From the NCBI GenBank assembly GCA_018242665.1, contig JAFEBL010000006.1, forward strand, positions 177,603-241,602: 64,000 nt of DNA, given 5' to 3'. The position numbers and the translations under genes were made by a program. Source of the stretch: Nitrospira sp. (GTDB taxonomy: Bacteria; Nitrospirota; Nitrospiria; Nitrospirales; Nitrospiraceae). Within the stretch, counting starts at the first letter, position 1, and every line of letters starts with the position of its first letter. This document shows positions 30,533 to 39,850 of this stretch, piece after piece. The notes beneath the pieces are model-generated. The model saw only the letters and a list, made by a program, of their open reading frames with translations. It did not search any database and was not told where the DNA came from.

Positions 30533-31405
30533 TTAGTCCACAACTTGCCTGCTGCACTCGGCCTCATGGGCCAGCAGGGCGCGTTTACGCTCGATGCCCC
30601 AGCGATAGCCGGCGAGGTCGCCGTCCTGACGGACGACTCGATGGCAGGGAATCGCAACGGCCAGGGGATTCGCCCCGCACGCTTGCCCGACAGCCCGCAC
30701 CGACGCCGGCCGGCCGATACGACGGGCAATCTCCTGATAGGTCGCCGTGGCTCCGATAGGAATTCGCGTGAGCGCGTCCCAGACCAATTGTTGAAAGGCG
30801 GTCCCCCGGATATCGAGCGGCAGGCTCAGCCCGCGCTCGGGCGAGTCCACAAACCCAACGACGATCGACACCACCCGTTCAAACGCGGCATCTCCGCCGA
30901 TCAGCCGGGCCAGGGGGAAGCGAGCTTGAAGATCCCGCACCAGAGGTTCCGGGTCATCTCCCAGGAGAATGGCACAGACCCCGCGCAGAGTTTGGGCGAC
31001 GACAATGGCGCCCAGCGAACAGTGCCCCGCGGCAAACCACAGATCCGTCTGCGCGCCACCGCCACGATATCGAGACGGCGTCATCCCCAGGACTGCATGG
31101 GTCGCGGCATAGAACCGCCCGCTGGACTCGAATCCGGCCTCATACATCGCCGCAGTAACCGGGCGCCCTCGCGCCAATTTCAGACGCGGGCGTGTCGCCC
31201 GCTGCGCCGCGGCGTACCCCCTCGGCGTCAATCCCACCACGGACGTGAACAGCCGATAAAAATAAGCGGGACTGAGCCGCGCGTGCGCGGCCAATCGCGC
31301 GGTCGCGGGCCATGAGCGCGGCCCAGCATTGCTCCGGTGACAGGACAGGCCCTCGGTCCTGCTTCCGAAAGAGGTCTGGCCTGTTATCGATGATCGCTGG
31401 GGCAT
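30533..31405 (-). pseudogene. ada: ada-like gene with deleted N-terminal domain
   Basis: The open frame encodes an AraC-type helix-turn-helix (SPAYFYRLFTSVVGLTPRGY, YEAGFESSGRFYAATHAVLG) followed by an intact O6-methylguanine-DNA methyltransferase domain with the catalytic Cys in IPCHRVV. Full Ada proteins begin with a zinc-binding methyl-acceptor domain containing four Cys. Here that domain is missing. A short trace of the usual Ada start (LSPEQCWAALMARD) is seen at about 31302-31346 in another frame, directly abutting the AraC part, which points to a deletion of about 80-90 codons plus a frameshift. The methyltransferase half might still be made from an internal start. The first 30 residues of the open frame look non-native. 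Confidence 0.7.
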
Positions 31406-31491
31406 CGTGGGTTCCTGCTGCTATCCTAGCGAATCCCGCCGACCGCCACACTCCGATTTTTGCGATCCAATTCGATCGGTCGACCCGAGGA

Positions 31492-31857
31492 TTACTTGGT
31501 TTCGACCGCGATCCCTTGCACTTGCGTACAAGCCCGTGAAAACAGGATAAAGTATTGAAAATAGCCGTCGACCGTCACCTCGACGATCGCGTCGGCTAGC
31601 GGCTTCGTGCGCAGCGCATCATCGACGGCATTCCGCAGCTCATTCCCACCGGTGACGGGAATGAACCCGAGCGCGTAATACACGCAATCCTGTCCGCGAA
31701 CCTTTCCGAGTTCGGCATATCCCCCTGCCGCCACCGGTTTTGTTGAGGGAGCAATGCCGCCGGGGTGATGCATACAGCCTGTCGTGAGCGCCGCTGCCAT
31801 GACCACCGCGACCGTCCAACCGCGCAAGCACCAGCTCTTACAAAACTGTCTCATCAT
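31492..31857 (-). CDS. Small lipoprotein, TRL-like
   Basis: 121 residues with a lipoprotein signal (VAVVMAAALTTGC, Cys28) and a mature domain containing GKVRGQDCVYYALGFIPV and DDALRTKPLADAIVEVTVDG. The pattern fits the TRL-like family of small lipoproteins, whose function is unknown. It has its own transcription unit, followed on the left by the ada-like gene. Confidence 0.72.
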   Translation of the reverse strand: MMRQFCKSWCLRGWTVAVVMAAALTTGCMHHPGGIAPSTKPVAAGGYAELGKVRGQDCVYYALGFIPVTGGNELRNAVDDALRTKPLADAIVEVTVDGYFQYFILFSRACTQVQGIAVETK

Positions 31858-32303
31858 GACGTGTCCTTCCTTTCGTGTGCACAGCCGTCACCGGCCATGC
31901 GGTGAAACCTCCACGTTGGGAGTACCTTGGAATGATGGTCAGGGAGTCGGCACGAGAGTGACCGAGCAGAGCAATGACCGTAACAATGCACCTATGTTGC
32001 ACGTCTCCGGCCCCGCCCTCAACCCTAAAAATGCAAGGGCCATCTTGTGACCAACTTTGACACAGAGTTGAAAAGTGACAGGCACTCAGTGTACGAGGCA
32101 TGTGCGCGGGAGCGCCCGAACGGCGATGACCGGTTCCATCCTAACTTCGAGGATTCATTGCCTCTCAGGAATTCCCTGATACTATTTCCCTCTAGAACGT
32201 GAGAACGTGCCGCCCTGCCGGTTGGAGACGTCTCCGCCACTGCTGATAGGTATCACAACCCCATGATATTGAGGACCACCTTGCGCCTCTCCGTCCAAGT
32301 GCC
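31858..32303. other. Intergenic stretch, nothing convincing
   Basis: About 450 bases between divergent genes. I see only short shadow frames and no clear promoter, RNA or repeat. It presumably carries the promoters of the TRL-like lipoprotein (minus) and the SGNH protein (plus). Confidence 0.4.
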
Positions 32304-33389
32304 ATGAACAAAAAAGTCACGATGGTGACGGCGGCAGGATTGTTGATGCTCCTGCTCATGGTCTTGCTGCTGGTGCTGGGAGAAGTGGTGATCCGTTCCG
32401 TGCACCTGCTGCGGGACGGTATCCCGTTCTTCGAGAGCAACGCCGGCGGGAGAGTCGGCCCGATCACGCTGGATGCAGATTTAGGCTGGAAGGCTACCGA
32501 GCACTATCAGGAAGCGCTGGTGGAAAAAACCTACCGGGGCACGCTATACCAGGTCCGGCGTTCCCAGACCCAGTATGGCTTTCGCCGATTCGGGGATCTG
32601 AACTCCCGCCGCCCCAAGATGTTGGTCGTCGGTGATTCTTTTACCCATGCCACCGCCGTCTCCGACGACCGTACGTATCACGCATTGTTAGCGTCCCTGC
32701 TCAATGTGGAAGTCTTCGCCTATGGAGCCGGCGGCTACGGGACGCTGCAGGAATTTCTCATCCTCGATCGATACCTGGACACGATTCGACCCGACCTGGT
32801 GCTCTGGCAATACTGCGTCAACGACTTCATCAACAACGACAACGAGCTGGAGCGCCTCAGCACCATGAATAACAACGGCTGGGTCCGCCCCTACTGGCGC
32901 GACGGGAAGATACGGTTATTGTCGCCGAAGGAGTCATCGATTCAAGTGCGGGATTGGATCAATCGCCACAGCCGGTTTCTGTACTTTGTGGTCACCAGAC
33001 TGGATCGGCTTCGCGCCATCAGCACGCGGGACACGGTCGAGGTAGACATTGAGGCCGAAGGCATGCGCCACGCTGGCTTCGCCCGTTCGGTGCGCACTAC
33101 CGATGAGTTGATGGGACTGGTACGGGCACGCGTGGGAGCGCGTCCCATCATGGCGTTCAACTGCGCGCAGGCCGAGCCGTACAATCAAGCGTTCCGCGAC
33201 ATCTCCACGCATCACGCCATCACCTATTGGGACGATGTGGCTCCCGTCGTTCAGGCGGCAGCAGACCGCGGTGAAGATGTCTATGCCGCAGACGGAGGAC
33301 ATTGGAACGAGCGCGGACATGAACTTGTGGCGCGGTCACTCGCCACTCACATCCGCGCGATGCAGACATTGTCGCCCGCGCAACCGTGA
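32304..33389 (+). CDS. Membrane-anchored SGNH/GDSL hydrolase-like protein
   Basis: 361 residues: N-terminal membrane anchor (AAGLLMLLLMVLLLVLGEVVI), then an SGNH fold with block I VVGDSFTHA (nucleophile Ser), a Gly-rich block AYGAGGYG, block III YCVNDFIN (Asn), and the C-terminal DGGHWNERGH (Asp and His of the triad). All four catalytic blocks are present, so it is probably an active esterase or O-acetyl-handling enzyme at the cell surface. A related but broken gene lies at the right end of the window (63185-63982). Confidence 0.85.
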   Translation: MNKKVTMVTAAGLLMLLLMVLLLVLGEVVIRSVHLLRDGIPFFESNAGGRVGPITLDADLGWKATEHYQEALVEKTYRGTLYQVRRSQTQYGFRRFGDLNSRRPKMLVVGDSFTHATAVSDDRTYHALLASLLNVEVFAYGAGGYGTLQEFLILDRYLDTIRPDLVLWQYCVNDFINNDNELERLSTMNNNGWVRPYWRDGKIRLLSPKESSIQVRDWINRHSRFLYFVVTRLDRLRAISTRDTVEVDIEAEGMRHAGFARSVRTTDELMGLVRARVGARPIMAFNCAQAEPYNQAFRDISTHHAITYWDDVAPVVQAAADRGEDVYAADGGHWNERGHELVARSLATHIRAMQTLSPAQP

Positions 33390-33433
33390 ACTCTCTCCCA
33401 CTTCACGCCGGCACCTCCAAGATCCCATCCCTT

Positions 33434-33590
33434 TCAAAGCAACCGCCTCATGAAAATGATCCTGTCACGAAACAAGGTTCTGCTACGCAAATAGAGCAAC
33501 AACCGCGCGAGGCCCATGGTGAGTTGCGGAAAGAGGTAACGTGGACGTGACGGCAAACTGTAACCGGTCATAGAGCAGCGCGGTGTCCAT
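33434..33590 (-). pseudogene. cydA: Fragment of a cytochrome bd-type oxidase subunit I gene
   Basis: The frame from the ATG at 33590 reads MDTALLYDRLQFAVT, then loses sense. The next frame gives YLFPQLTMGLARLLLYLRS. Joined, these are the N-terminus and first membrane helix of cytochrome bd oxidase subunit I, including the conserved RLQFA...YLFPQLTMGL pattern. Only about 50 codons remain, with a frameshift inside, and the sequence ends at a stop at 33434. No other part of the gene is visible nearby. Confidence 0.72.
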
Positions 33591-33607
33591 GGGCGCGTCG
33601 CATGGAT

Positions 33608-33787
33608 CTACGACGATTTTTTGGCGGGCACTTTCTTGCCCTTCTTGCGGGCTTCCGAAAGGCCGATCGCAATCGCCTGCTTTTTACTGGTGACTTTTTT
33701 CCCGCTGCCGCTCTTCAGCGTTCCTTTCTTGCGTTTCTCCATCGCGGTTTTGACGGACTGCTGCGACGCCTTGCTGTATCTCGCCAT
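33608..33787 (-). CDS. Small Lys-rich DUF6496-type protein
   Basis: 59 residues, beginning MARYSKASQQSVKTAMEKRK and ending in a Lys-rich tail (KKGKKVPAKKSS). AAGGAGA lies 7 bases before the ATG. The MxKYS..A...V..AM...K pattern and the second element KKVTSKKQAIAIGLSEARKK are typical of DUF6496, a family of small basic proteins that may bind nucleic acid. It was easily missed because of its length. The function is unknown. Confidence 0.82.
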   Translation of the reverse strand: MARYSKASQQSVKTAMEKRKKGTLKSGSGKKVTSKKQAIAIGLSEARKKGKKVPAKKSS

Positions 33788-33907
33788 GGTGGACTCTCCT
33801 TTGTGGAATGCCGTCCTTCCGATTGCGGCGTAATCCAGACCCGTTTCTCTCGGGCAACAGGGCGCTGGATCACGATGCGGGTGGCCTCGAGCCTCACATC
33901 TCCAGCG

Positions 33908-34378
33908 TCAAGCACGACGGGACGATTGTCCGAAAGATTTCGATTTGTTCCGTCTCTTCCCGGCTGACTTGTTCATCAGCGTTTCCTTGCGCTTCATGAC
34001 CGCCATTTCAAGAAACTCCCAATCGATATCCTGGCGTTCAACTTCCGGCAACATTTCGCTTTCTTCCTCTTCGATGTGATGCTTCACCAGTTCGCTCAGC
34101 ACACAGAATTTCGCATGAAATTTTTCATCTCTCGGTTTGAGCTTGTTGAGTTCGGCAATCAGCACATGCACGACATGATGTTCTTCCACCACCTCATTCA
34201 TCATCTCCATGTTATCGATGGCCTCGCGAAGGGCAGGGTACATCAACGTTTCTTCGAGGTCGGCGTGGATCTCCAGCTCGGCAATCGCCTTCGCGGCGAT
34301 CTCGCCTTGTTCCTGCCCCTCGGCGGACTCAAATTCCTCGAACAATTCTTTGACCTTCGCATGGTCTTCTTTCAGCAT
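33908..34378 (-). CDS. Hemerythrin HHE-domain protein
   Basis: 156 residues forming a four-helix hemerythrin-like domain. Metal ligands expected of the family are visible: His in MLKEDHAKV, HADLEETLMYP, EEHHVVHVL and KHHIEEEESEMLPE. A basic Lys/Arg/Ser tail follows (KSAGKRRNKSKS). Such cytoplasmic di-iron proteins respond to O2, NO or iron. The ATG at 34378 begins the conserved region; an in-frame ATG at 34396 is also open. The neighbouring DUF6496 gene is on the same strand 120 bases downstream. Confidence 0.88.
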   Translation of the reverse strand: MLKEDHAKVKELFEEFESAEGQEQGEIAAKAIAELEIHADLEETLMYPALREAIDNMEMMNEVVEEHHVVHVLIAELNKLKPRDEKFHAKFCVLSELVKHHIEEEESEMLPEVERQDIDWEFLEMAVMKRKETLMNKSAGKRRNKSKSFGQSSRRA

Positions 34379-35020
34379 GCGCCCCCACCGGAGCATTCAG
34401 TGGTGGCCCTCCCTGCATTCCCGGCAATCCGCGTCCCGCACTGGTGAACGGCGGTGGGCTGCTGGTCGCGCGCCCACCGAAAGACACTAACTGGGACCAT
34501 GAGTTGGATCAGCAATCGGTTCCACCTCATGCTCTCTTATGCCATGCCCATCTACGCACTGAGAGCTAGGGCGTTCCCTGGTCAGAAGAACGCCGACGTA
34601 AGGCAGCGGAAAGGCACATGGCGCGAAAGGACATGTTCAGGTGAAGGGCAACGAAGCGACGGATTTTTGCCTCTGGTGACAATGAGTGAAGAAACTGTCT
34701 GGATGATAGAAATAGATCGAGGCGCCCACTGTCGAGGGGACAATGTTGCCGAGTGCTGGATCTTTTTGCCGATGCGCGTTCGACCACCACTGCTCACGCC
34801 ATGTGGTTCGGCTCGTTCAACCCAGGACGCACACCCATTTCCGAAGGCGCGCCAAGCTTGGATGTCTGGCCCAATCCTTGCTTGAGCAATCTCCTCAAGT
34901 CGTGGGGTTGATTGACCGATACCATGACTGGAGGCGGCAGAGGGACTTGCTGCCTGTTGGTTTCACTCAACAAGTCACCTCGCAGGGATTGTAGGACTTG
35001 TTGATGGCGAAGGAGGTCGT
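34379..35020. other. Long intergenic stretch
   Basis: About 640 bases without a convincing gene. Open frames of 79-143 codons exist on both strands but lack a ribosome site or recognisable protein pattern. The right end carries the ribosome site of the Ser-rich protein. Confidence 0.4.
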
Positions 35021-35296
35021 ATGTCCGTTTCAAGTGTGAGCTCTCCCCCCGTGCTGCAGTGGCTTCAGAGCTATTTGTCAGGCACGAGTGGGGCGACGGG
35101 AAAGTCCTCGTCCTGTGACTGCCAGTCTTCGAGCGATACCACCTCTATTTCTCAGCAGGCTGCTCAGTTGAATGCGAGTCAACCTGCACAAACCTCCGAT
35201 GCATCCCAAACCTCAGGCGCCAGCGGAATGCAGGTGACGAGCTCCAGCACGTCTTCATCACCGGCCACAAGCAGTCAGGTCAACACGATTGCCTAG
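35021..35296 (+). CDS. Small Ser/Thr/Gln-rich protein
   Basis: 91 residues, about 40 percent Ser/Thr, with a strong ribosome site (AAGGAGG, 5 bases before the ATG) and a strong terminator right after the stop. There is no signal peptide or membrane helix. The central SSDTTSISQQAAQLNASQ resembles short sequences in flagellar or secreted proteins. One CDC pair is present. I do not know the family. The clean single-gene transcription unit argues that it is real. Confidence 0.6.
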   Translation: MSVSSVSSPPVLQWLQSYLSGTSGATGKSSSCDCQSSSDTTSISQQAAQLNASQPAQTSDASQTSGASGMQVTSSSTSSSPATSSQVNTIA

Positions 35297-35306
35297 CTGA
35301 ACAATT

Positions 35307-35343
35307 CAGTCGCGGGGTTCTTCTACGGGAGACCTCGCGACTG
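35307..35343 (+). terminator. Terminator after the Ser-rich protein gene
   Basis: CAGTCGCGGGGT pairs with ACCTCGCGACTG (one G-T) around a 13-base loop, followed by TCTTGTCCTCTT. It begins 11 bases after the stop codon. Confidence 0.7.
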
Positions 35344-35484
35344 TCTTGTCCTCTTCACCACGAACGCACTCATCTCCGCCCCATTTCGCTCCCAGCCACA
35401 CCCCCACATCTTCGTCACGGCAAGTCATCCGAGGGAGTACTCCGAGGATGGGCCCCCGGGCCGCAAATAATGAATCTGCGATAG

Positions 35485-36183
35485 GTGGAACCAGAGACGT
35501 CACAGAATGAGTTGGAATTTGGATTGGAATTTGCGCATATTGATTACTTGATCAATGAACACTTTAATCTTCGGGCGGGCATCCTGCTGCTTCCAGTCGG
35601 GAAATTTAATCTACTCCATGACTCCCCACTCAATGATTTGACCGACCGGCCGCTCGTCAGCCAATTCATCATTCCATCCACGATGTCAGAGACAGGAGCT
35701 GGGTTCTATGGCACGCTCTATCCTGGCCGAACCAGCAAATTAGACTATGCGCTGTACGTGACCACGGGCCCCTGTGGGTATGATACATCCGGCACCCCGC
35801 AAGTGAATGAAGCAGAGGGCACGCGCGGCGCCCGCCAACGGAAGTGCAGCAGTACGGACGGGCTCGCCATCAACAATGGCAAGACCGTAGTCGGTCGTAT
35901 GGCGTATAGCCCAATACTTGGGATCGAGGTCGGAGGATCAGGGGACTAGGGCAACTCGGCCCCAGCCGGAAACTATCATCCCATAAGCATCGTCGCGATT
36001 GATTGGACGCTCCAACGGGGACCGTTCGAACTCATCGGGGAAGCGGCTTGGGCCTATGCCAGAGGGAATTCCCGCGCGATTCAAACCAATACGCTCGGAG
36101 TGGCCCCCGGCTCGTTACTGACAGGAATCGATCCGAGCAACAATAGTCTCGGCATTCCTCCCCAGAGGATGAATGGATATTAA
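35485..36183 (+). pseudogene. Porin-like outer membrane protein remnant with an amber stop
   Basis: One frame runs from 35485 to the TAA at 36181 and is broken by a single TAG at 35947-35949. The parts read like an outer membrane porin: EFAHIDYLINEHFNLRAGIL, LLPVGKFNLLHDSP, ETGAGFYGTLYP, then after the stop ISIVAIDWTLQRGPFELIGE. The N-terminal signal peptide and the C-terminal strands are missing. Both ends and the internal stop show a decayed gene. Confidence 0.7.
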
Positions 36184-36599
36184 GAGAATACACCCTGCCT
36201 GTTTGCAGGCCTCGAGCAAATTCCTGGCGGCGAAACGCTCAGGTTCTGAGAGGAGGGCGAGTGCTCTGGAATGTCCTTGAGGATCATCACCCGAGAAGAC
36301 TGCCGCCACTCGGCGAGAAGAGCATCGACAAGGTGCTCGCCATCCAGGCGTGAGGACACTGGTAGATATTCTGTCACCGTCGTCCCCCAGAATAGTGTCG
36401 GCTACGTGAGCATACGACGGATGATGCCAGACATCGGCACACGAGTGAACCGCTGACGCGTCGGTGCATCCATCGTGGTGAGCAAGTCACACTCCACACG
36501 AAACCCTGGCTGCCCAGTCGGCGATGCGACAATCACGAAGCCTTCGGGGGGATGGCGCAAAAAATGCTCGATCAAACCAGGAGGTTCAAGGCAATTGAG
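36184..36599 (-). pseudogene. Unidentified protein gene remnant
   Basis: On the minus strand one frame gives coherent protein (FLRHPPEGFVIVASPTGQPG, APTRQRFTRVPMSGIIRRML), then a TAG (at about 36403), then TVTEYLPVSSRLDGEHLVDA and SSRVMILKDIPEHSP. The sequence then shifts frame to LSEPERFAARNLLEACKQAG before ending at the porin remnant. It resembles the N-terminus of an acyl- or aminoacyl-transferase-like protein but I cannot name it. At least one stop and one frameshift are present. Confidence 0.5.
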
Positions 36600-36880
36600 C
36601 TATCCTGGCAGGCCGGCTGGTAGCTCGATAACATAATTGATACCGTCTTGACGGCGATCGAACACATTCGCTGCTCGGACTTACCTCCGGGACACAACAC
36701 CGAGACGACCATGACGACCACGCTGCAGGTGCGCTCGTTTGACTATGTGGTCCAAGTCACTCAATTTATTTTTCGAATCGGTTATATTATGTTCCGACGC
36801 CGAAAGAACGTCACAGGCACGGATCTCCTCAATAGCATTCTGATGCACGCCCCAAAGAACGCCACTCCTGTCCTATCAGT

Positions 36881-38209
36881 ATGCTGACTCGCCTGCTCCT
36901 TCTCTGCGTATTGTTTGTACTGCCCTCATGGGCCTTCGCACAGGATCCACCTCCGCATGGGCCCTATGACCCACGCCATGACATCCAGCATAGCCTGGAT
37001 GTTCCCATTCTAGAAACTGAGGATGAGCGGGCTGAAGCAAAACAGCTGGAAGCCAAGGGAGAAGCACTCAAATCGCTCTTCGTCCATGGGCAATACACCC
37101 TGGTGCCATTACCCGCCTTTTCGTACAACCGCAACGAACGATACTGGGCCGGCACCTTACTCCCGGTTCTGCAATCCAACGACAAAGGCGACCTCACAAA
37201 TATTTATGCCCCTCACTACCTGCACAACCCGAGCGTCGGCGAAACATTCGGGTTGAACTATTTCGGGTATCCTTCAGACAATGAACAGTACAGCGCGACC
37301 GTCTCGTACTCCACCAAGATTGAACGTGACATCGACCTCAACTACAAGAACGTGGCGGCGGGTGGCGGGCGATATATTGTAGCCGTGCAGGCCACCTGGT
37401 TTAAGAATGCCTTCCGACGCTTCTTTGGATATGGCAATCACGCATCGGAACACGATGAGTCGAATTACACGTCTCGAGAAGCGCTGTTCCAATTGACGGC
37501 CGGCATCAATCTCACTCCTGATGTTGCGATACTGTGGAGCGAACGTTACCACGGCGTACAAGTGCAGAGAGGCGCCGTAGAGTCCCTGCCTCAAACACAA
37601 AGCCTCTTTCCCAATCTCGTGGGCCTGGGAGGCGCGCAGGTCTTCGGACACAAGCTGGCGTTACGCTATGATACGCGGGACAAACAACTCGTCACGACTC
37701 GAGGCACCTATTTCAACGGCTCAATCGAACTCAATCAAAACTTACAGCACCGGGACCCGAATCGATGGATTCGCACCACATTTGACGCTCGGCAATTCAT
37801 CCCACACTATCACGATCAACTGATTTTCGTGGCGCGCTTCCTTGCGGACGCGGTGCACGGACCAGGAATCCCATTCTACGAGCAGCCAACGCTGGGAGGA
37901 GAAACGACGCTACGCGGATTTGGACAAAGCCGATTCATTCAGAACACCGTGTTGCTCGTCAATTTCGAGGAACGAGTCCGATTTGGCCAACAGGAAATCG
38001 CCGGTTACAAACTTGATCTGGAAGTCGCTCCCTTTGTTGATGTCGGACGGGTCATGAGTACATTTGCATGGCACAAACTGTCGAATCCTCAAGTGAACCC
38101 AGGCATGGGGTTCCGCATGATTGCCCAACCGCATGTTGTCGGGCGAGTCGATGTGGCGTATGGGAAAGATGGCCCCAACGTCTTCGTGGGATTGGACTAC
38201 CCATTTTGA
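36881..38209 (+). CDS. Omp85-type outer membrane beta-barrel protein without POTRA domains
   Basis: 442 residues with a signal peptide (LLLLCVLFVLPSWAFAQ) and a barrel of the bacterial surface antigen (Omp85/BamA) type. LGGETTLRGFGQSRF is the conserved loop that enters the barrel, and the last residue is Phe (VFVGLDYPF). Full Omp85 proteins have N-terminal POTRA repeats; here only about 60 residues precede the barrel. Such short forms occur in transport of lipids or exopolymers, but the role is open. The ribosome site is weak. Confidence 0.82.
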   Translation: MLTRLLLLCVLFVLPSWAFAQDPPPHGPYDPRHDIQHSLDVPILETEDERAEAKQLEAKGEALKSLFVHGQYTLVPLPAFSYNRNERYWAGTLLPVLQSNDKGDLTNIYAPHYLHNPSVGETFGLNYFGYPSDNEQYSATVSYSTKIERDIDLNYKNVAAGGGRYIVAVQATWFKNAFRRFFGYGNHASEHDESNYTSREALFQLTAGINLTPDVAILWSERYHGVQVQRGAVESLPQTQSLFPNLVGLGGAQVFGHKLALRYDTRDKQLVTTRGTYFNGSIELNQNLQHRDPNRWIRTTFDARQFIPHYHDQLIFVARFLADAVHGPGIPFYEQPTLGGETTLRGFGQSRFIQNTVLLVNFEERVRFGQQEIAGYKLDLEVAPFVDVGRVMSTFAWHKLSNPQVNPGMGFRMIAQPHVVGRVDVAYGKDGPNVFVGLDYPF

Positions 38210-38214
38210 AGAGC

Positions 38215-38742
38215 ATGAACTGCCAACTATCACGAATCGGATGGTTGCTCCTGTTCCCTCGCCTCAAGTCAGCGGCTAGGAGACTCGCACTCGCCGGATG
38301 CCTCCTTCTGCCTACCGGCTGCGCCATCCCGGTCTTGAATGCATCCGGATCTGGAGACACGAACACACTCGCGCTTCTTCTGCAACAGGGGCACGATGCG
38401 AATGAAGCGTTCCCACTAATCGGCACCAGACCACTCATGGTGGCGGCAGTGAACGGACATCTTGGCGTGGTCCAAGCGCTCCTCGATGCAGGCGCAGACG
38501 CCAATGCCGCGGATTGGACTGGATGGACGGCGCTTCATGCCGGGGCCCTCAACGGGGATCCAGCGATTGTCTCCCTCTTGCTGACACGAGGGGCGATTCC
38601 CTCACAACCTCGCTGGTTTCTCCGAAGCCCAGCCAGCATCGCGGAAATGTTGGGGCATAAGGACATCATTCCCTTGTTGAAGAACGCAGCGGCTCTTTCA
38701 CCAGCCCCCTCGCGTTCCGAGCAACAGGGGCACACCCCCTAG
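38215..38742 (+). CDS. Ankyrin-repeat lipoprotein
   Basis: 175 residues with a lipoprotein signal (LALAGCLLLPTGC) and three to four ankyrin repeats (TNTLALLLQQGHDANEAF, RPLMVAAVNGHLGVVQALLD, WTALHAGALNGDPAIVSLLL). The ATG is 5 bases after the stop of the barrel protein, so the two are coupled. Ankyrin repeats mediate protein contact, and a partnership with the barrel protein is a reasonable inference. Confidence 0.85.
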   Translation: MNCQLSRIGWLLLFPRLKSAARRLALAGCLLLPTGCAIPVLNASGSGDTNTLALLLQQGHDANEAFPLIGTRPLMVAAVNGHLGVVQALLDAGADANAADWTGWTALHAGALNGDPAIVSLLLTRGAIPSQPRWFLRSPASIAEMLGHKDIIPLLKNAAALSPAPSRSEQQGHTP

Positions 38743-38902
38743 TCCATCGCGCTGGACGTAGCACCTCCACAATTCGCAGGTCCGCTCGAGAACCCTCGCA
38801 TTCTCTTGAGGATTGGCGGAGCCCTTTTCATGCCTTCTCAATCCAGCACTATCACACCTGCAATTCGGTCCGCCCGGAAGCCACGGTTATGCGCCACAGG
38901 CA

Positions 38903-39850
38903 TCATGTAGACCAAGATCGCGATCGATGGATGCTAAAGAAGTCATGGAGGTGTCGCACGACAGCCTGTTTCTGCTGATCCACGGTAATGACGTGATAGC
39001 AGTCATCTAACAGGCGTACCTCCTTGTGCCGCGAAGCGATACGCTCATGGACAAAATCCGCGTTGCGTGGACTCGTCATGTCGTCTTCTCGAGCCTGAAG
39101 CACGAGTGTCGGAGCATGCACACGGTGAAGCCGCGTGGACACGTATCGAATGAGCCGGTCGATTTCCGTCAAGGTTCGAAGAGGGAAAATAGGATACCCG
39201 TTCGAGGCCGCTGACGGAACATAGGCGCTCTTCTCGCTGGCGGCTCGGAGACGTGCCGCGCGCTCCTTCCACCACCCTCGTACGAGAGCCATCGGGTGAT
39301 ACGCCGACCCAATGCGAGCTTGCAAGACCGGATCTTTAATCCCATACGGAGGACCATCAATATGGAATAACAGATGCTGCAGCTGGAGCGGCACCAGCTT
39401 CATCGCCAGGGGCAAAATCGCGTGAGACCATGGCGTATTCCATCCGTCATACGTGAACGTGGGAGACAGCACGCCCACCCCGTCGACGGGCACTACGGTG
39501 GAGGCCTCCAGCGCAAGCAGCGCGCCCGCACTCAGTCCCGCCACAAACACCGCATCGTAATGATCGCGAGCATAGGTAAGTTGTTGTTGCACATGGGTTC
39601 GCCATTCTTGCTCACTGGCACGAACAAGGTCGCGCAGGCGAGTACAATGGCCCGGCAAGGTCGGCACATAGACGTCCCACCCCTGCCGAGCCAGACTCTT
39701 CGCAAGATAGTGCATCTCTGCGGGGGTTCCCGTCACGCCATGAATCAAATAAATCAGACTCTTAGCCCCGGTGTAGAGGGCAAAGTCCGTAGGCTTCCGC
39801 CCTGTCATGCCATCAAGGCACCCGTTGCGATGCAATCGAACGCGGGTCAT
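38903..39850 (-). CDS. Alpha/beta hydrolase (monoacylglycerol lipase/carboxylesterase-like)
   Basis: 315 residues with an oxyanion motif LIHGVTGTPAEMHYLA, the nucleophile elbow GLSAG (Ser), the Asp in REDDMTSPRNA and the His in DDCYHVITVD, so the triad is complete. It resembles carboxylesterase/MGL-type enzymes that cut ester bonds of small lipids. No signal peptide is seen. The ATG overlaps the stop of the aminotransferase by 4 bases. It is the last gene of a three-gene operon. Confidence 0.88.
   Translation of the reverse strand: MTRVRLHRNGCLDGMTGRKPTDFALYTGAKSLIYLIHGVTGTPAEMHYLAKSLARQGWDVYVPTLPGHCTRLRDLVRASEQEWRTHVQQQLTYARDHYDAVFVAGLSAGALLALEASTVVPVDGVGVLSPTFTYDGWNTPWSHAILPLAMKLVPLQLQHLLFHIDGPPYGIKDPVLQARIGSAYHPMALVRGWWKERAARLRAASEKSAYVPSAASNGYPIFPLRTLTEIDRLIRYVSTRLHRVHAPTLVLQAREDDMTSPRNADFVHERIASRHKEVRLLDDCYHVITVDQQKQAVVRHLHDFFSIHRSRSWST

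Noticed and set aside
34454..34885. 143-codon open frame in the 34379-35020 gap
   Set aside because: No ribosome site, no coherent hydrophobic or motif pattern, and the codon pattern looks random.
36648..36887. 79-codon open frame before the Omp85-type gene
   Set aside because: It overlaps the start of the barrel protein gene and has no ribosome site or recognisable motif.
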